The notes under the pieces are model-generated. The model was given only the letters and a program-made list of their open reading frames with translations. It searched no databases and was not told where the DNA came from. The position numbers and the translations under genes are program-made. Below, piece after piece: positions 35,001 to 43,809 of a DNA stretch of 44,956 nucleotides. Source of the DNA: Isosphaeraceae bacterium (GTDB lineage Bacteria > Planctomycetota > Planctomycetia > Isosphaerales > Isosphaeraceae); assembly GCA_025356435.1 (NCBI GenBank), contig JANXSY010000226.1:1-44956 (forward strand). The letters run 5' to 3'. Position 1 is the first letter of the stretch; every line of letters begins with the position of its first letter.

Positions 35001-36554
35001 CTACTTGGCGGCGGCCTGAGTCGGCGGCTTGAACCCGGGGGCGGCGATGATCGTCTTGATCGGCTTGCCATCGGCGACGTTCCAGAGCCGGACCTCGCCG
35101 TCCCAACTTCCCGATGCGATGGATTTGCTGTCGGGCGAGATCGCCAGGCTATAGACCCAGTCGGCGTGGCCGCTGAGGCTGTGTTTGGCCGTGAAGTTCT
35201 CGAAGAGCCGCACGACTTTGTCCGACGAGCAGGCGGCGAGGGTCTTGCCGTCGGGTGAATACTGGAGCTTGAACACAGGGCCGCCGAATCCGCCCACGAC
35301 GCGCACTTGTTTGCCGTCTTCGTCGGGGTTCCAGACGCGGACCTGAGCGTCTCCGCCGCCCGTCACGACCTGCTTGCCGTCTGGGGTGAAGGCAACGGTG
35401 TAGACGGTGTCGGCGTGCCCGGGGAAGGTGACGAGTGCCTCCTTCTTGGCGAGGTCGAACACCTTGCTCGTCTTGTCGCGTGAGGCGCTGGCGAGTCGCT
35501 TGCCGTCGGGGCTGAAGGCGACGTCGAAGATCCAGTCAGCGTGGTCTTCGATCGTGGCGAGGAGCTTGCCGTCGGCGACGTTCCAGAGTCGGATCGCGCG
35601 ATCGGCACCAGCGGCGGCGAGGGTCTTGTTGTCGGGGCTGAAGGCGACGGCGAAGACGCAGTCGGCGCTCTCGACCAGGTCGCGGACGAGCGTCGCGCCG
35701 CCGTCGGCCTCGACCTTCCAGAGCTTGGCTGAGCCGAACTGGCCGGGGTCGCCCGAGGCCGTCGCGAGCCAGTTGCCGTCAGGGCTGTAGGCGATCTCGT
35801 AAATCCGCTCGGGCAGAGTGCGGACCCGGCGGGCGAGCGTGCCGTCGGCCACCTTCCAGAGGTTGACCTCGTGATAGCCCGAGACCGCGATCTCGGCACC
35901 CTTCGGACTGAACGCCAGCGCGGTGATCGGCACGGTGACGGGATAGGCCTCTGGGATCACGACCGGGGTCATCCGACGGAGGGCGACGGTCCAATCTTCG
36001 GCCGGGCTCTTTCCGTCATATTGCGCCCCTTCCTTCACCCACTTCTCGATCAGGGAGATCTGCGGCGAGCCGATCGGGTCTTGCTTGAACGGCATCCGGG
36101 GAGAACCCTCGGGGCCGAGCAACTCGACGAAGTCGCTCTCCTCGGGCTTGCCCGCGACGAGGTTCGTACCCTCGTGCTGCTGACCACCCTTCGCGAGTTG
36201 GGCGAACGTGGTCATCACATATTTCCCCTCAGACTTCTTCGGGTTGTGGCAAGCGATGCAGTTCCGCACGAGGATCGGTGCCACGTCTTTCATGAAGCTC
36301 ACGGTCCCGGGCGGGAACGCCTTGACCGGCTCGGGCTTCGGCTTGACCTCGGCGGGCTTCGGCTGGGGCTTCGCTGGCTCTGCCTTCGGCTTGTCGTCCT
36401 TCTTGACCTCGGCAGGCTTAGGTTGGGCCTTGGGAACCTCGGCCTTTGGCTTGTCGTCCTTCTTGACCTCGGCGGCCTTCGCGTCATCGGCGCGGGAGGA
36501 GAGAGGGATGAGACAGAGCAGGGCCGTGAGGGTGGTACGGATGAGGAACGGCAT
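35001..36554 (-). CDS. Secreted cytochrome c plus WD40 beta-propeller protein
   Basis: A 517-aa exported protein. I start at 36554: AAGGAG 9 nt upstream, then a signal peptide (MPFLIRTTLTALLCLIPLSS). An ATG at 36584 with GGAGGG is an alternative. A Lys/Pro linker with a 20-residue duplication (EVKKDDKPKAE at 29-39 and 49-59) leads to a planctomycete cytochrome c domain with haem motif CIACH (99-103) and FVELLGPEGSPRMPFKQDPI. Seven or so WD repeats fill about 205-505 (for example IWSVSF-like VFAVAFSPDNKTLAAAGADR). This architecture is a planctomycete hallmark. It follows a large pre-peptidase-like gene on the same strand. Confidence 0.92.
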   Translation of the reverse strand: MPFLIRTTLTALLCLIPLSSRADDAKAAEVKKDDKPKAEVPKAQPKPAEVKKDDKPKAEPAKPQPKPAEVKPKPEPVKAFPPGTVSFMKDVAPILVRNCIACHNPKKSEGKYVMTTFAQLAKGGQQHEGTNLVAGKPEESDFVELLGPEGSPRMPFKQDPIGSPQISLIEKWVKEGAQYDGKSPAEDWTVALRRMTPVVIPEAYPVTVPITALAFSPKGAEIAVSGYHEVNLWKVADGTLARRVRTLPERIYEIAYSPDGNWLATASGDPGQFGSAKLWKVEADGGATLVRDLVESADCVFAVAFSPDNKTLAAAGADRAIRLWNVADGKLLATIEDHADWIFDVAFSPDGKRLASASRDKTSKVFDLAKKEALVTFPGHADTVYTVAFTPDGKQVVTGGGDAQVRVWNPDEDGKQVRVVGGFGGPVFKLQYSPDGKTLAACSSDKVVRLFENFTAKHSLSGHADWVYSLAISPDSKSIASGSWDGEVRLWNVADGKPIKTIIAAPGFKPPTQAAAK

Positions 36555-36741
36555 GGTTGCGGACTCCTTCCGGAACGTCCTCATCTGGTTCCCTCCACCC
36601 TTGCGGAGGAGGATTAAGGTGAGAGTTCCGGTGCAATATGGCGTTGTCAAGTCAAGATATAAAATTATTAACTACCCTTCACTCTAGCTCTCCCCTACAA
36701 AGGAGGGAGGGAACCAGCGGGGGGATAGGAGGACAAGGCAC

Positions 36742-39102
36742 TCACTTCCCCGCGACGACCTTCACCGGCAGCGGGGTGGCGGGCGTGGGGTAGTCTTTTT
36801 TGTTGATCTGGAACGAGGTCGAGACGCTGGCGGTGGCCGTTGAGACCGCGGCCTTGGCGTCGGCGACGAGCTTGATCGTGAAGTCGGACTTGTCGGCGGC
36901 GACCGTCACGGGGTCGGCCTTCAGTCCAGCGGGCAATCCTTCAACCTTGAGCGTGACAGGCTCCTTGAACGGGGCCTTGCGGACGACCTTGCCTTTGATC
37001 TCGACCGTGGCCCCCGGCTTGATCTCGGCCGGACCGGCTAGCTCGATCGACGCGGGGCGGACGATGTTGAGCGTCACGGCGGGGAGGGTCATCGAGCGAT
37101 CGATGCCGCCGATCTTCCCCTTCGCGGTGAACACAATGGTCGCCGGACCGAGCGGGACCTCGACGGGGACAGCGATCGTCGCCACGCCGTCGACAGCCTT
37201 GTCGGCGATCGTCGTGGCCGCAACGCTGATGACCGGCGGCGGGGGCTGCGGCGGCGCGACGGCGGGAGGCGCGAGGGCGATCGCGAGCGCACCTTCGCCC
37301 CCCTTGAGCCGGATGACCTTGATCGGCACCGGGCCGCCGAAGCCGTGGACGACCTCGACCGGCGTGACCGGCGTTTCGAGGCTGAGGGCGGCGGGCAGGG
37401 CGATCGCAGCGGGGAGGCCGAAGGTCGTGAGGACGTTGGTCGGCAGCGTGCCCTGTTGGGCGAAGACCTGGAGTTTCGTGGCCTGCACGACAGTCGGGCC
37501 GCCCGCCCCTGCAAACCGGCCGACAACGTCGAGGTCGACCCGATCGAACGCGGCGTCGGCGGCGGCGGTGACGGTCAGATAGCCCGAGGTCTGGCCGTCG
37601 CCGACCAGCCCGGTGCGGACCGAGAGGCCGGTTGGCGGGCTGGCGACGTCGAGCGTGATCGGGCCGTTGAACCCCTTGCGGGTGATCGCTACGCCGATCG
37701 CGACCGTGCCGCCCTTGGGGATGCTAATCTGCGAGTCGTTCAACGCGAGGTCGAACGAGGGGACGATCGGCTCGACGGTCAGGCGATAGCCGAAGCCGAG
37801 GCCGCCGTCTCCCTTGAGGTCACGCAGGGCGACGCTGATCTCGGTCAGATTGCTCGGCACCGTGAACTCGATCGAGGGGTCGGGCGAGATCACCGCCGGG
37901 GCCTTCTTGTTCTTCATCTTGCCCGCGACGGGCGTGGTTGTGTCGTCAGCCGTGGCGAGCACGGCGTCCTTCACCCCTCGGATCTGGAGCACGCCGTCGA
38001 GCGCCGAGCCAAGGTCAGAGGCCGAGACGTCGAAGCGGAGTCGCTGGCCAGGGGTGACGGCGAGGATGAACACGTCCTCATCCCCCTTGGATTCGATCCG
38101 CCCGTTCAGGACGACCGGCGGCGTGGCCCGGACCGGCGGTGCGGTGGGGTCGGCGGGCTCGCGGATTTCGGGATAGTCGTCGAGGGCGACGGTCGGGACC
38201 GACTCGACGTCGAGCGGGGTCACCAGGCCGAGCATCACGCCGGGGAATCGGGGATGGTAGAGTTCGACCTGCTTCGGGGCGTCGAGCCGGGCGACGCCGA
38301 GCCGGGTCTCGCCGATCGTGCCGCCGCGCAGCTCGAAGCCAACGGTCTCGCCCCGGCGTCCGCCAAGCGGATAGACCTCTTCGGCGACGGGAAGCTCGCC
38401 GATCAGGAGTCGATAGATCGGCCGTCCTCCCCCTTGATAGCGGGTGTCGGAAAGCTCAACCACATAATCGCCATCGGCGGGAAGAACCGTTGTGAGCCGA
38501 GCATCGGTAAGGAGGCCGGGCGAATCGTCGGCCGAGGCGACGAACTGCCTCGCTGCGGTCATCAGGCGGATCGTGGGATCGACGCCCGAACCGATCCGGG
38601 CGCACTGGGCGTCGACAACGATCTTCTGGCCCTTCTTGCCGGGAAACTTGAAGTAATCGACATCATTGCCGGCCGCCTGCCCCTCGACGACGCAGGGGGA
38701 GGGGACGGCCTGCGCGACCTCGAACCGGCTATTGTCCTCGACCTCAAGGACCTGGTTTATCTGCCCAACCGCGAACAGAAACGGATTCGAGAGCCCGTCA
38801 TCGGTCTGCACCCGAACCACATACACCCCGATCGGCGTCTCGGGGGCGACCTCCAGCGAGAACGCCCACTTCGCGGCGTCGGCACCTGGCTTCGAGGGGG
38901 GCGCGAGCTTGAACGCGAACGGTGCGATCAGGCGAGGATGGCCCGCCAGCGCGGTGCCGCTGAACGTCACGTCGCCCGCTGACCCCCGCTTGATCCCGAT
39001 TGGCTGGATGCCGGCGATCTGCGGCGGATCGGCCCTGACTCCCGTCGACCAGGCGAGGCTGCAAACCGCGACGAATGCGAAGACACGCGAGGATTGAGTC
39101 AT
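36742..39102 (-). CDS. Large secreted protein with pre-peptidase-like beta domains
   Basis: A 786-aa exported protein, start at 39102 (AGGA about 9 nt upstream; signal MTQSSRVFAFVAVCSLAWST). An N-terminal IPT-like domain (PPQIAGIQPIGIKRGSAGDV) is followed by two bacterial pre-peptidase C-terminal-like domains, one with DVDYFKFPGKKGQKIVVDAQ (about 150-260) and one with RIESKGDEDVFILAVTPGQR (about 335-445). Several Ig-like repeats follow (VTVAADKSDFTIKLVADA near the end). No protease or other catalytic domain is visible. In planctomycetes such proteins are encoded beside the cytochrome c/WD40 protein, as here (187 bp apart). They probably act together at the cell surface. Confidence 0.82.
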   Translation of the reverse strand: MTQSSRVFAFVAVCSLAWSTGVRADPPQIAGIQPIGIKRGSAGDVTFSGTALAGHPRLIAPFAFKLAPPSKPGADAAKWAFSLEVAPETPIGVYVVRVQTDDGLSNPFLFAVGQINQVLEVEDNSRFEVAQAVPSPCVVEGQAAGNDVDYFKFPGKKGQKIVVDAQCARIGSGVDPTIRLMTAARQFVASADDSPGLLTDARLTTVLPADGDYVVELSDTRYQGGGRPIYRLLIGELPVAEEVYPLGGRRGETVGFELRGGTIGETRLGVARLDAPKQVELYHPRFPGVMLGLVTPLDVESVPTVALDDYPEIREPADPTAPPVRATPPVVLNGRIESKGDEDVFILAVTPGQRLRFDVSASDLGSALDGVLQIRGVKDAVLATADDTTTPVAGKMKNKKAPAVISPDPSIEFTVPSNLTEISVALRDLKGDGGLGFGYRLTVEPIVPSFDLALNDSQISIPKGGTVAIGVAITRKGFNGPITLDVASPPTGLSVRTGLVGDGQTSGYLTVTAAADAAFDRVDLDVVGRFAGAGGPTVVQATKLQVFAQQGTLPTNVLTTFGLPAAIALPAALSLETPVTPVEVVHGFGGPVPIKVIRLKGGEGALAIALAPPAVAPPQPPPPVISVAATTIADKAVDGVATIAVPVEVPLGPATIVFTAKGKIGGIDRSMTLPAVTLNIVRPASIELAGPAEIKPGATVEIKGKVVRKAPFKEPVTLKVEGLPAGLKADPVTVAADKSDFTIKLVADAKAAVSTATASVSTSFQINKKDYPTPATPLPVKVVAGK

Positions 39103-39353
39103 GAGGAGCGTTCCTGGGAGGCAGGCCGACTCGGGGAGAGCGGGCTCGTTCGGCGGAGGCGGGGCGGGGCAATCGAAAGGCGCAGCGGGACTCGCACTTC
39201 GTCCAAACTCGCACGGTCTGACCCCTGTGTCAAGGGTCGGAACCGGCTCGACGGGATGAATGCAAGGCCTCGTTTTCATCGATCCGAAAGACTTGGCGTC
39301 GGATGGCCCCGGTTCTTGAACCAGGGAGACGAGTCTTAAGGACGACGTGTGTC

Positions 39354-39443
39354 GGGTGGCCCTGGTTCTTGAACCGGGGATGCCATGCCACAGGAGTCCG
39401 ACCGATCCGCTTGTGCGGAGATCATCCCTTACCGGTTCCACCC
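39354..39443. repeat. Dispersed palindromic element, copy 3 (with adjacent half copy)
   Basis: Begins GGGTGGCCCTGGTTCTTGAA and ends, read on the other strand, GGGTGGAACCGGTA; the right arm is shortened relative to copy 2. The inner GTGCGGAGATC (39414-39424) is shared with copy 2. A second left end, GGATGGCCCCGGTTCTTGAA, lies at 39301-39320. Confidence 0.75.
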
Positions 39444-39544
39444 GGGGGGATGATTGCAGAGTCCTGGGTATCGCTTCCGGTCTATCGCCCGGAACAGGCT
39501 TGAGACCGTTCCTAGCCCCGGCGGGGCGAGCTGAAGTTCATCCG

Positions 39545-39585
39545 GATGCGATGTCGCCTCTGGGACGCGGGATGGCGACACCATC
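39545..39585 (-). terminator. Possible hairpin after the PEP-CTERM gene
   Basis: TGTCGCC (39552-39558) pairs with GGCGACA (39574-39580); GATG and CATC extend the stem with small bulges. It is about 48 bp past the stop at 39633. No T-run follows. Confidence 0.35.
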
Positions 39586-39632
39586 TCCAGATGCAAACGG
39601 AGAACCCCAGAGTCACGGTCAGGGCGTTGGGA

Positions 39633-40703
39633 TCAGCCCATCGCGCACGCGGCGAGGGCCTGTTTACGGCGGTGATAGCCGTAGAGGCCCGCGACGCCCA
39701 GGGTGAGCAGGGCGAGGCTGGTCGGTTCGGGCACGGCTGCCCCAACCACGGACCCGCTCGGGACCGCGCTGACACCGTTCGGAGTGAAGATCATGTAGGT
39801 CGGGTCGGAGAGATGGGCGCTGGTGATGAACGGCAAGCCGCCGTTCTTCACGGCTCCCGTGAGGGCGTTGTATTGATAGACCGCGTTGTTCTTGTAGTCG
39901 GTGACGTACATGAGCTTGCTATTAAACACGACGTCGGCGGGGGCACCGAGCACGGCACTGCCGGTGAAGATGTTGAGTAAGGCCCCGGTCGACTGGTCGT
40001 AGCGGACGATCCCCTTGTTAGGATTGCTTGGGGCCGCCGTATAGCTGGTCTGGTAGATGTTGCCGTCGGGACCGAAGGCGAGCCCCGCCGGCCCGCTCAG
40101 GTGGCTGGCGTCGTTAATCAACGGTCCGCCGCCGACCAGGCTGCCGTTCGTGCTGTTAAACTGGAACACCTGGCCGTTCAGCGAGCTATTCACATAGAGC
40201 GTGGTGCTGCCGTTGTTGTCCAAGTGGAACGCGATGCCCGTCGGCCCAGACAGGCCGGTGGCGGTCGCAAACTTGCCGTCGTAGGTACCCGGCGTTCCCG
40301 ACTTGGGGCCTTCATATTTCAGGACGGCGTTGGCCGAATAGCTCGAGACATAGAGGTTGCCGTCCGGTCCGAACGCGATCTGGTTTGGATAGGCGTTCCC
40401 GTTCGACTGGAGCGTGGCGAAGGTGCCGATGAATGCCCCGGTCGAGCCGTTATATTCGAGGATTTTGCTATTGCCGAGACTCGACACATAGAGATTGTTG
40501 TCGGGTCCGTAGGCCAGGCCGAACGGGACGGAGAGGCCGCCGCCCTGGGCAAACGTGCCCATGTAGGCCCCGGTCGACCCGTTAAACTCTTTGATTGAGT
40601 TCGTGCCGACGTCGCTGATCAGGATATTTCCCTGCCCCAGCGCCGTCGATCCGCAGGCCAGAATCCAGCCGAATGTCAGTACGATTTTATGGCAGCTATT
40701 CAT
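39633..40703 (-). CDS. PEP-CTERM secreted beta-propeller (NHL/SMP-30-like)
   Basis: A 356-aa exported protein, start at 40703 (AGGA about 9 nt upstream; signal IVLTFGWILACGSTALG). About six propeller blades run from 25 to 320, each with a pattern like LAYGPDNNLYVSSLGNSKIL or IAFGPDGNLYVSSYSANAVL, typical of NHL or SMP-30 folds. The C-terminus is a PEP-CTERM sorting tail: VPEPTSLALLTLGVAGLYG, then HRRKQ. That tail is cut by an exosortase system, which must be encoded elsewhere. Its role is probably at the cell surface or in the matrix; no catalytic residues are recognisable. Confidence 0.88.
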   Translation of the reverse strand: MNSCHKIVLTFGWILACGSTALGQGNILISDVGTNSIKEFNGSTGAYMGTFAQGGGLSVPFGLAYGPDNNLYVSSLGNSKILEYNGSTGAFIGTFATLQSNGNAYPNQIAFGPDGNLYVSSYSANAVLKYEGPKSGTPGTYDGKFATATGLSGPTGIAFHLDNNGSTTLYVNSSLNGQVFQFNSTNGSLVGGGPLINDASHLSGPAGLAFGPDGNIYQTSYTAAPSNPNKGIVRYDQSTGALLNIFTGSAVLGAPADVVFNSKLMYVTDYKNNAVYQYNALTGAVKNGGLPFITSAHLSDPTYMIFTPNGVSAVPSGSVVGAAVPEPTSLALLTLGVAGLYGYHRRKQALAACAMG

Positions 40704-40935
40704 AGGTGCTGTCCTTGGAGGCGGGAGCGAGTCGTCCATGACAGGGGAAATAATTCCCACTTGAACGATTGCGATCCTATAATAACACCGCCGTTTCAGC
40801 AAGGTTTTGTGCGGATGCTGTAAAAAACCAACGTCGACACCGAATCTCGCGATGACATGGGTCGTCCTAAGGAGGGCCCTGGCACACTCCGTTCGGGGTC
40901 TGAAACGGCTTCAGAGCGATGGGAGGTTGAAGCCG

Positions 40936-43029
40936 GTGGCAAACGCTCGTCAGTCGGTCGTGAAGGCAGTCTGTCCGCTTGATTGCCCCGATACCTGCGC
41001 GATGGAGGTCGTCGTCGAGGCGGGCGAGGCCGTCGAACTGCGGGCCGATCGCGAGCATCCATTTACGCGGGGGGTGCTCTGCGGCAAGATGGCGAGCTAT
41101 CTCGACCACGTCCAACGGCCCGACCGCGTGCTCCGTCCGCTCAAGCGGGTCGGGCCAAAGGGGACCGGGCGTTTCGAGCCGATCGGCTGGGATGAAGCCC
41201 TTGACACCATCGCCGCCCGCTTCGCCCAGGTCGCCGCGTCGGGCGACGGGCCGCAGGCGATCCTTCCTTATAGCTATTACGGTACGATGGGCAAGCTCCA
41301 GGCGAGCAGCCTCGACCGACGGTTCTTCCACCGGCTCGGGGCGTCAATGCTCGACCGGACCATTTGCGCCTCGGCCGGGGGGGCTGGCTATGAATACACC
41401 GTCGGCCGAGGGCGGCTCGGGGCCGATCCGATGGCGGTGCCGGGTTGCCGACTCATCCTCAACTGGGGGTCGAACACGGCCGTCACCAACGCCCACCTCT
41501 GGTCGTTGATGGTCGAAGCGCGTCGCCAAGGCGCGTCGATCGTCACCATCGACCCCTACCGGAGCCAGACCGCCCTCCGCTCTGACTGGCACATCGCCCC
41601 CCGGCCCGGCACCGACGCCGCGCTCGCCCTCGGCCTGATGCACGTCATCTGGCGCGACGGCCTGCAAGATGACGATTACCTGGTGCGCGCGACCGTTGGG
41701 GCCGAGCCGCTCAGGGACCGCGTCCTCGACGAATACCGGCCCGAGCATGTCGCCGCGATCACGGGCGTGAACACGGCGACGATCGAGACCCTCGCGCGCC
41801 GCTATGCGACCGAGCATCCCTCGTTCCTCCGCCTCAATTATGGTCTCCAGCGCCACTACGGCGGCGGCATGGCCGTGCGGACGATTGTCTGCCTCCCTGC
41901 GATCGTCGGCGCGTGGCGACATCCCGGCGGCGGGGCATTGCTCTCGACGAGCGGGGCCTACGACTTCGCGACCGATCGCCTGACCCGCCCCGACCTCGCC
42001 CCGACCGGCACGCGGGTCGTGAACATGAACTCGCTCGCCGATGCTCTTGCAGGTGAGCTACCCGGCCCACCCGTCAAGGCGCTGTATGTCTACAACTGCA
42101 ACCCGGCGGCCGTCGCCCCCGACCAGAAACGGGTGCTCGAAGGGCTGATGCGAGACGACCTCTTCACCGTCGTCCACGAACAGGTGCCGACCGACACCGT
42201 CGACTACGCCGACATCGTCCTGCCCGCCACGACCCAGCTCGAACATCTGGACATCCACGGATCTTATGGCCACCACTTCGTGATGCTCAACAACCCCGCC
42301 ATCGCGCCGAGGGGCGAGGCGCGATCGAACAACGACGTGTTTCGAGCCCTTGCCGCGCGGATGGGTTTCGAGGCTGATCTCTTCCCCGACGACGAGTCCT
42401 TGATCCGCCAGGCGCTCGACGGCGGCCCGAGCCTGGCCGGGATCACTCTCGAACGGCTCCGCGAAGAGGCCAGCATCCGGCTCAATTTTCCGTCCCCATA
42501 CCTCCCATTCGCGGACGGCCATTTTCCGACCCCTTCGGGCAAATGCGAACTCTATTGCGAGCGGATGATTGCGGCCGGTCTTGACCCGCTGCCGACCTAT
42601 ATCCCGCCTCGCGAAGACCCGCAGACCAATCCCGGACTCGCCGCGCGGTATCCGATCCAGCTCCTCAGCCCGCCCCGGTCGAACTTCCTCAACTCGACCT
42701 TCGCCGGCACCGACCTCCATCGCCGACGCGCTGGCGACCCGACGGTCGAGATGTCAGACCATGACGCCGAGTCACGCGGACTCCGCGACGGCGACTGGGC
42801 CGAAGTCGCGAACGATCGCGGCAAGTTCCTCGCGAGGGTGGCCCTGAACGGTTCGGTCGGGCCTGGCGTGGCAGTCGCCGCCAGCATCTACTGGAGCAAG
42901 CACAGTCCCGGCGCGTCGAACGTGAACAGCACCACCTCGACCGCCCTCACCGACATGGGCGGCGGCGCAACCTTCTTCGACAATCTCGTCGAGATCCGCC
43001 CCGCCGACCCAACCCCGGAGGACGCATGA
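40936..43029 (+). CDS. Molybdopterin oxidoreductase with 4Fe-4S site
   Basis: A 697-aa Mo/W-bis-MGD enzyme of the DMSO-reductase superfamily. I start at GTG 40936, 9 nt after GGGAGG; the track of codons upstream to 40807 lacks family features. The 4Fe-4S ligands are C13, C17, C21 and C49 (CPLDCPDTC, GVLCGK). Cofactor segments are GWDEALDTIA, LNWGSNTAVTN, TIDPYRSQTA, DIVLPATTQLEHLD and the C-terminal YPIQLLSPPRSNFLN. A Cys in TICASAGGAGYEY could ligate or neighbour the metal. No leader is seen, so it is probably cytosolic. A glutaredoxin gene overlaps its end by 4 bp. The substrate is unknown; some relatives are formate-dehydrogenase-like (YoaE group). Confidence 0.9.
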   Translation: MANARQSVVKAVCPLDCPDTCAMEVVVEAGEAVELRADREHPFTRGVLCGKMASYLDHVQRPDRVLRPLKRVGPKGTGRFEPIGWDEALDTIAARFAQVAASGDGPQAILPYSYYGTMGKLQASSLDRRFFHRLGASMLDRTICASAGGAGYEYTVGRGRLGADPMAVPGCRLILNWGSNTAVTNAHLWSLMVEARRQGASIVTIDPYRSQTALRSDWHIAPRPGTDAALALGLMHVIWRDGLQDDDYLVRATVGAEPLRDRVLDEYRPEHVAAITGVNTATIETLARRYATEHPSFLRLNYGLQRHYGGGMAVRTIVCLPAIVGAWRHPGGGALLSTSGAYDFATDRLTRPDLAPTGTRVVNMNSLADALAGELPGPPVKALYVYNCNPAAVAPDQKRVLEGLMRDDLFTVVHEQVPTDTVDYADIVLPATTQLEHLDIHGSYGHHFVMLNNPAIAPRGEARSNNDVFRALAARMGFEADLFPDDESLIRQALDGGPSLAGITLERLREEASIRLNFPSPYLPFADGHFPTPSGKCELYCERMIAAGLDPLPTYIPPREDPQTNPGLAARYPIQLLSPPRSNFLNSTFAGTDLHRRRAGDPTVEMSDHDAESRGLRDGDWAEVANDRGKFLARVALNGSVGPGVAVAASIYWSKHSPGASNVNSTTSTALTDMGGGATFFDNLVEIRPADPTPEDA

Positions 43030-43310
43030 TCCCCCTCATCCGTCGCCTGCTGAACGGCCCGAAGCGGCTCGACGGCCTCGTCGTCACCGTCTACTCACGC
43101 GCCCAATGCAGTTGCTGTCATAAAGCAATCGACGTTCTTGAACCTTACCGCGCCAAGCATGGTTTCACGATCGAGGTCGTCGATATCGACACCGACCCCG
43201 CGCTTGTTGCGGCTTACGGCCTGGAGATTCCAGTCGTGGTGATCGACGGCAAGGTGCGATTCAAGGGGATCGTGAATCCGGTCCTGCTCGAACGGCTGAT
43301 TGAGTCTTGA
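43026..43310 (+). CDS. Glutaredoxin-family protein with CSCC motif
   Basis: A 94-aa thioredoxin-fold protein: strand VVTVYSRAQ, active site C28-S29-C30-C31 followed by HKAIDVLEPY, then TIEVVDIDTD, and the cis-Pro segment YGLEIPVVVIDGKVRF. The CxxC is intact; the extra Cys at 30 makes CSCC, unusual for a dithiol glutaredoxin and more like a metal-handling or mycoredoxin-type site. ATGA overlap with the oxidoreductase suggests coupled expression and a redox or cofactor-assembly link. Confidence 0.85.
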   Translation: MIPLIRRLLNGPKRLDGLVVTVYSRAQCSCCHKAIDVLEPYRAKHGFTIEVVDIDTDPALVAAYGLEIPVVVIDGKVRFKGIVNPVLLERLIES

Positions 43311-43311
43311 G

Positions 43312-43809
43312 CTAAAGTGAAACGGGCATATAGGGAAGCTGTCCGGCCAGCCCCTTGGGGTCGAGAGACTGAACGTATTGGAACGTACCGTCGTTATTCA
43401 CCTGATACTGTTCCAGGTAGCCGGTAGGGGCCATGAAAGTCGCGGGGCCGGTCGCGTCCGAAGATAGCCCTGCTGAGACCAGAAGAGTCACGAGATTCCC
43501 GTTGGCGTTGGGCTCCACGCTCTCGATGACACCAGACCAACGATTCACGACGAAGCCATTGTTGTTGATGACCGCAGAATAAAAATTGGATCGCGCGTCG
43601 TGAACCTCGGTGAATCCGTTCAGGACGTTCGCCATGTTCTGATAGAGTGGCTGTTGATCGGCCGGAACGACGTCGGCGTCGAAACCGACGAAGAAGGATA
43701 CGGGATTACCCGCCACTTGCGACCAAGGCGTGCGTGCGTGGACTATGCCCCAGAGGCACCCGATGCTCAGAACGACCGCCACCGCAAGGCTGACAAGTTT
43801 AATTGTCAT
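43312..43809 (-). CDS. Small secreted protein of unknown function
   Basis: A 165-aa exported protein: signal peptide (LVSLAVAVVLSIGCLWGIVHA, cleaved near 26; first residues MTIK), then a mature domain rich in Asn, Val and Ser. TPWSQVAGNPVSFFVGFDAD opens it, followed by FYSAVINNNGFVVNRWSGVI and LVTLLVSAGLSSDATGPATF, a beta-rich pattern. No family recognised. GAAGAG lies about 5 nt before the ATG. The stop is 1 bp from the convergent glutaredoxin stop. Confidence 0.7.
   Translation of the reverse strand: MTIKLVSLAVAVVLSIGCLWGIVHARTPWSQVAGNPVSFFVGFDADVVPADQQPLYQNMANVLNGFTEVHDARSNFYSAVINNNGFVVNRWSGVIESVEPNANGNLVTLLVSAGLSSDATGPATFMAPTGYLEQYQVNNDGTFQYVQSLDPKGLAGQLPYMPVSL

Larger units (their letters stand above)
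39103..39632. other. 530-bp gap with repeat copy and hairpin
   Basis: No credible gene. It holds the upstream region of the pre-peptidase gene, a half copy of the palindromic element (39301-39330), a full copy (39354-39443), and a possible terminator of the PEP-CTERM gene at 39545-39585. Confidence 0.7.

Noticed and set aside
34676..35071. 131-aa extended form of the DUF3309 protein
   Set aside because: Its N-terminal half would be translated from a terminator stem and lacks family similarity; the start at 34831 is preferred.
37345..38982. 545-aa plus-strand open frame
   Set aside because: Antisense to the pre-peptidase-like gene; composition is Arg/Asp/Gly-rich without motifs.
40755..40790. 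TATAAT at 40778 as a promoter for the molybdopterin gene
   Set aside because: The nearest TTGAAC is only 11 bp away and no other -35 fits; kept out of the feature list.
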